Translations under genes and position numbers: made by a program
In this document: piece after piece, positions 7,837 to 10,402 of the stretch
How positions within the stretch are numbered: position 1 is the first letter of the stretch
Layout: each line of letters begins with the position of its first letter
Notes under the pieces: model-generated
What the model saw: the letters and a program-made list of their open reading frames with translations, nothing else
Databases searched by the model: none
What the model was told of the DNA's origin: nothing
From: Caldisericota bacterium
GTDB taxonomy: Bacteria > Caldisericota > Caldisericia > Cryosericales > Cryosericaceae
Reading direction: 5' to 3'
Length of the DNA: 10,402 nucleotides
NCBI GenBank assembly: GCA_026390215.1
Contig: JAPLGJ010000239.1
Span: 1 to 10,402 of the forward strand

Positions 7837-8848
7837 CGCAGGGGTTCGACGACACGATGTGGCTGTGCTTGTGAGCACAGCCACTGTCCTGCTGGTCGTT
7901 ACGGGCTTCAGCGTTTTTTTTGGCAGTGCTGGTCTGACGCCTTCCGAGGTACTTCACGGACTACGCCTCGCGATTGGGGGTACCCCCATGGGGACGCCAG
8001 AAGCTCAGATCGTCATGTTGAGGCTCCTTCGCATAGGGCTGGGTGTCCTGGTGGGCGCATCGCTTGGACTATCTGGTTTCCTCCTGCAGACGGCCTTCCG
8101 GAATCCGCTGGCCGACAGTTACCTCCTCGGGGTCTCAGGAGGGGCACAGCTTGCCGTCACGCTAGTTGCCCTGCTCGGCCTTGCGGGGACGGTTGCTTCG
8201 GTTCCCGTCATGATCGCCGCCCCGCTGGCGGGGGCTCTCTTCGTTCTCGCGATGCTCCTCATCATCAGCAGGCGCATCGGGCATGACCTCCTGGCCTTTC
8301 TGCTGTCAGGCCTCGCTCTCTCGTATATGCTGAACGCCCTGTACTCCATCCTGGTCTCGACACGGCCCGACATCCTCTCCAACACGATCTTCTGGTCATG
8401 GATGGGTCTCAATAGGGCGTCTGGAACAGGCATGGCGGTCGTGGCCGCAGGGTTGGCTATCGCCGTGCCGGCGGTCATGAGCCTGATGCGTCCTCTTCGA
8501 TCGTATCTGGTGGGTGACGATTTCGCCCAGAACGTGGGCGTCAACGTGAGAACCACAAGGATTTCGCTGCTGTTCCTCAGCGTTATCCTTGCAGCCACGG
8601 ACGTTGCGGCCTCGGGAGTTGTGGGATTCGCCGGACTGTTCTCTCCTCACCTGGCACGCCTGCTGACACGTCGCACGGACCGGACGTTTGTCGTCCTGAC
8701 GATGCTGATGGGTGCGACGATCGTTGTCGTCGGGGACCTCATGGCGCGTTCGGTGAGCGCGTCGGAGATTCCACTGAATACGGTGCTGTCACTCTTTGGT
8801 GCGCCCTATCTCATCTGGCTGTCGATCAAGTCGAGGAGAGCGGTGTGA
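7811..8848 (+). CDS. ABC importer permease, FecCD/BtuC family
   Basis: A 345-residue integral membrane protein, the usual size for this family (about 320-350), with roughly ten hydrophobic helices. As a dimer it forms the channel for cobalamin, heme or ferric siderophores. Family signatures are LRLLRIGLGVLVGASLGLSG in the first quarter, RNPLADSYLLGVSGGA (from Arg97), the VGDDFAQNVGVNV cytoplasmic region and GVVGFAGLFSPHLARLL near the C-terminus, where the ATPase docks. The ATG at 7811 lies inside the last 26 bp of the binding-protein gene without a strong Shine-Dalgarno, so translation is probably coupled. GTG 7859 is a possible shorter start just before the first helix. Its stop overlaps the ATPase start by 4 bp. 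Substrate cannot be decided from the permease alone. Confidence 0.92.
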   Translation: MSSVLPVPDAGVRRHDVAVLVSTATVLLVVTGFSVFFGSAGLTPSEVLHGLRLAIGGTPMGTPEAQIVMLRLLRIGLGVLVGASLGLSGFLLQTAFRNPLADSYLLGVSGGAQLAVTLVALLGLAGTVASVPVMIAAPLAGALFVLAMLLIISRRIGHDLLAFLLSGLALSYMLNALYSILVSTRPDILSNTIFWSWMGLNRASGTGMAVVAAGLAIAVPAVMSLMRPLRSYLVGDDFAQNVGVNVRTTRISLLFLSVILAATDVAASGVVGFAGLFSPHLARLLTRRTDRTFVVLTMLMGATIVVVGDLMARSVSASEIPLNTVLSLFGAPYLIWLSIKSRRAV

Positions 8849-9558
8849 TCCCCGCGGTGCTTGAGCTCAACGACGTCGCTGTCGGGTACACCCGGGGGGA
8901 ACCGATCCTGAGAAACGTGACGATCAGCGTTCATCCGGGAGAGGCCGTCGCATTGGTTGGGCGCAACGGCACGGGGAAGTCGACGCTCCTTCGGACGATG
9001 CGCGGCTTCCTGCCTCCCCTTGATGGCCAGGTCATGCTGAAGGGCCACCGCTTGCAGTCCATGGGTCCCCAGACGCTTGCAGCGACCGTTGGATTCCTGT
9101 CGCCCGCCATACCTCAGGCCCATATCACGGTGGATGAGGTCATCGAGCTCAGTTCCCTTGGACGCCTCAAGTCCATGCAACAGCTCGAGGCCTCGGACCA
9201 CCCTGACGTTTTTGCAGAGGTCAGTGGTTTTGGTGCACGATTCCTGGACGAGATGTCGTCAGGGCAACAGCGCAAGATCATGCTCCTGGCTCTTGTGGCG
9301 CAGTGGACGGACATTCTCCTCATGGATGAGCCTGAACTCCACCTTGATCTCCCGAGCCTGCGCGAACTCCACGGCTTGATCTCCTGGGCTACCGCCAAAG
9401 GCAAATCGGTCGTGCTTTCCACGCACAATCTCGAGACCATACGCGTTCTGCCGGACCGGCTGTACGTTGTCGGCGACAAGACTGTACGCGAGGCACCCCG
9501 GACCGAGGAAACCGTGCAGGCGCTGCTGGAAGGGAGCGGGTACACTCCACGGGCATAG
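8845..9558 (+). CDS. ABC importer ATPase, FecE/BtuD-like, with degenerate Q-loop and signature
   Basis: A 237-residue ATPase that powers the importer from the cytoplasmic side. Motifs in order: Tyr15 aromatic contact, Walker A GRNGTGKST (39-47), signature MSSGQQ (137-142) instead of LSGGQ/E, Walker B ILLMDE (157-162), D-loop about 166-170 and switch His194 in LSTHN. The usual Q-loop glutamine is not visible: the segment is VGFLSPAIPQ (82-91), with Ser-Pro where relatives have a Gln, although Gln91 is close. The stretch between Q-loop and signature is shorter than in relatives. The GTG start at 8845 overlaps the permease TGA (GTGA) and has GAGGAG at 8833-8838. It probably still works, given the intact Walker A, Walker B Glu and switch His. 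Confidence 0.9.
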   Translation: MIPAVLELNDVAVGYTRGEPILRNVTISVHPGEAVALVGRNGTGKSTLLRTMRGFLPPLDGQVMLKGHRLQSMGPQTLAATVGFLSPAIPQAHITVDEVIELSSLGRLKSMQQLEASDHPDVFAEVSGFGARFLDEMSSGQQRKIMLLALVAQWTDILLMDEPELHLDLPSLRELHGLISWATAKGKSVVLSTHNLETIRVLPDRLYVVGDKTVREAPRTEETVQALLEGSGYTPRA

Positions 9559-9687
9559 AGCGCCGCGGCCTCTGAGGAGAACTGATGCGGCTTGGCAGAC
9601 TTCGTCGCAGCTCAACGTCCATGTTGACAGCGATTGCAGACGTTCCAGTGAGCCAAGTCCTGATGGCGTGAGCCGTTGTCCGACGAC

Positions 9688-9715
9688 TTGACACGTGAAA
9701 GGTTCGTCCTAAACT
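9688..9715 (+). promoter_or_regulatory. Candidate distal promoter of the microcompartment operon
   Basis: TTGACA (9688-9693, perfect) is followed after 16 nt by TAAACT (9710-9715, 4 of 6 including the key T1, A2 and T6). Transcription would begin near 9722, giving a structured leader of about 208 nt before the vertex-protein gene. Confidence 0.45.
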
Positions 9716-9860
9716 GCATTTGATGAACCGGTATCTGGGTCGGAAGTCGAGTATCGATGAGACTCCAGCTGCCGATGCGAAAATGGTCCGCGCAGGGCAG
9801 AGGACGAGATGCGCTGGGAAGCCACGTGAGCAACGTGACAACTCAAGGGCGGGATTCCGT

Positions 9861-9876
9861 TATCTGCCGGCAGGTA
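9861..9876. repeat. Near-perfect 16-bp palindrome, candidate operator
   Basis: TATCTGCCGGCAGGTA contains a perfect 10-bp palindrome (CTGCCGGCAG, 9864-9873), flanked by one T/G mismatch and two further complementary pairs. It ends 1 bp before the -35-like element of the proximal promoter candidate, centred about 44 bp upstream of the predicted start. That position suits an activator that contacts RNA polymerase. Confidence 0.45.
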
Positions 9877-9877
9877 G

Positions 9878-9906
9878 TTCAGGCGTAGTCTGGTGCAACG
9901 TACAAT
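9878..9906 (+). promoter_or_regulatory. Candidate proximal promoter of the microcompartment operon
   Basis: TACAAT (9901-9906, 5 of 6) lies 17 nt after a poor -35, TTCAGG (9878-9883). A strong -10 with a weak -35 next to a palindrome is typical of activator-dependent promoters. Transcription would start near 9913, just before the AGGAGG at 9915-9920. Confidence 0.4.
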
Positions 9907-9929
9907 GAAGTGCTAGGAGGAATGGAACC

Positions 9930-10223
9930 ATGATAATAGCGCGCGTTGTTGGTTCGGCCGTTGCAACAGTCAAAGCAGACAAACTGTCTGCCCGAAAGCT
10001 CCTTGTAGTTCAAGAAGCGACAGTGCACGATGAACTGATGGACCGCCCTCCGTTTGTCGCCGTGGACGCAGTAGGCGCGGGTGAGGGTGAGCTTGTGCTC
10101 GTCGCCATTGGCAGTGGAGGCCGGTTCACGGCACTCACTGATGGAGCTCCTGCAGATGCGACCATCGTGGGGATCCTCGATTCTCTCGAGGTCGACGGTC
10201 GCGACACCTTCCGCAAGTCGTGA
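9930..10223 (+). CDS. Bacterial microcompartment vertex protein, EutN/CcmL family
   Basis: A 97-residue protein of the EutN/CcmL (BMC-P) family, whose pentamers cap the vertices of polyhedral protein shells around enzyme sets. It is the usual family length. Diagnostic stretches are MIIARVVGSAVATVKADKL at the start, KLLVVQEA, FVAVDAVGAGEGELVLVAIG in the middle, and ATIVGILDSLEVDG near the end. AGGAGG (9915-9920) lies 9 nt before the ATG. An out-of-frame ATG at 9922 is not used. It is the first gene of a microcompartment operon whose second gene, a hexameric shell protein, begins 39 bp later. The family alone does not show which metabolic type of compartment this is (ethanolamine, propanediol, glycyl-radical or other). 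Confidence 0.95.
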   Translation: MIIARVVGSAVATVKADKLSARKLLVVQEATVHDELMDRPPFVAVDAVGAGEGELVLVAIGSGGRFTALTDGAPADATIVGILDSLEVDGRDTFRKS

Positions 10224-10262
10224 TAGGTCCTACGACCACCTGTGTAGCAGGGAGTCGAGTCC

Positions 10263-10402
10263 ATGCCTGAGAACGAGAAGCTGACAGCACTTGGCATGAT
10301 CGAAACCAGGGGGCTTGTCGGCGCCATTGAAGCAGCTGACGCCATGGTCAAGTCAGCCAATGTACGCCTCATCGGCAAAGGATACTCTGGAGACGGTCTG
10401 GT
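10263..10402 (+). CDS. Bacterial microcompartment hexameric shell protein (BMC domain), 3' end cut by window edge
   Basis: The first 46 codons of a BMC-domain shell protein, whose hexamers tile the facets of microcompartments. After a short MPENEK lead, the sequence LGMIETRGLVGAIEAADAMV followed by KSANVRLIG is the classic start of the PduA/EutM/CcmK family: beta strand, then the helix that lines the hexamer. The following KGYSGDGLV matches the usual strand leading to the pore loop, which is beyond the edge, so pore residues and substrate selectivity cannot be judged. AGGGAG (10249-10254) lies 8 nt before the ATG. A small hairpin (GTCGTG/TACGAC, 10217-10236) overlaps the stop of the preceding gene and might affect relative expression. 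Confidence 0.93.
   Translation, partial: MPENEKLTALGMIETRGLVGAIEAADAMVKSANVRLIGKGYSGDGL

Larger units (their letters stand above)
9559..9929. other. Intergenic region between importer and microcompartment operons
   Basis: This 371-bp stretch holds no convincing gene. Directly after the ATPase stop, GCCGC (9562-9566) could pair with a GCGGC about 20 bases downstream, but no T-run follows, so I see no intrinsic terminator and read-through is possible. Further on lie a candidate promoter (9688-9715), a hairpin pairing CTGG/AGTC with GACT/CCAG (9735-9768), a small CACGT/ACGTG hairpin near 9823-9837, a palindrome (9861-9876) and a second candidate promoter (9878-9906). A 28-codon open frame (9585-9671) is discussed under findings. 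Confidence 0.5.

Noticed and set aside
9559..9600. Rho-independent terminator after the importer operon
   Set aside because: Short GC-rich complementary arms exist but no run of T follows them.
9624..9629. A further perfect TTGACA as a third promoter
   Set aside because: No acceptable -10 hexamer lies 15-19 nt downstream.
1..10402. CRISPR array, insertion sequence, rRNA or complete tRNA
   Set aside because: No regularly spaced repeats, transposase frame or conserved RNA sequence was seen on either strand.

Overview
The window is GC-rich, densely packed bacterial DNA in two divergent blocks that meet at about 6160-6430. All gene starts have good Shine-Dalgarno sequences except one overlapping start. 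A copper-amine-oxidase-N-like domain fused to a binding protein, and a TM1586-type nitroreductase, are commonest in Bacillota and other deep-branching, often anaerobic lineages. The phylum cannot be fixed from the sequence alone.

Left block (minus strand, transcribed 6160 to 1). A tight operon runs HAD-family hydrolase, hutH (histidine ammonia-lyase), hutU (urocanase), nitroreductase-family protein, then an ABC exporter cut by the window edge. Genes overlap by 4 bp, abut, or are separated by at most 13 bp, and a promoter (GTGACA-17-TATACT) sits just upstream. HutH looks fully intact. hutU is broken: about 65 bp encoding one of the most conserved segments of urocanase is missing and the frame shifts, leaving the last 72 codons in another frame. 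hutI and formimidoyl-glutamate hydrolysis genes are not in the window.

Right block (plus strand). A binding-protein-dependent ABC importer of the cobalamin/iron-siderophore/heme class occupies 6430-9558. Its binding protein carries an N-terminal copper-amine-oxidase-like domain, followed by a FecCD/BtuC-type permease and an ATPase, with coupled overlapping starts. The two blocks are driven by divergent promoters with identical TATACT -10 hexamers inside an 11-bp perfect inverted repeat.

After a 371-bp non-coding stretch with candidate promoters, a palindrome and a foldable leader, a bacterial microcompartment operon begins: a EutN/CcmL-type pentameric vertex protein and the first 46 codons of a hexameric BMC shell protein. 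The enzymes of this microcompartment lie beyond the right edge. A B12-class importer directly upstream suggests, as inference only, that the encapsulated pathway may need cobalamin (diol dehydratase or ethanolamine ammonia-lyase type).
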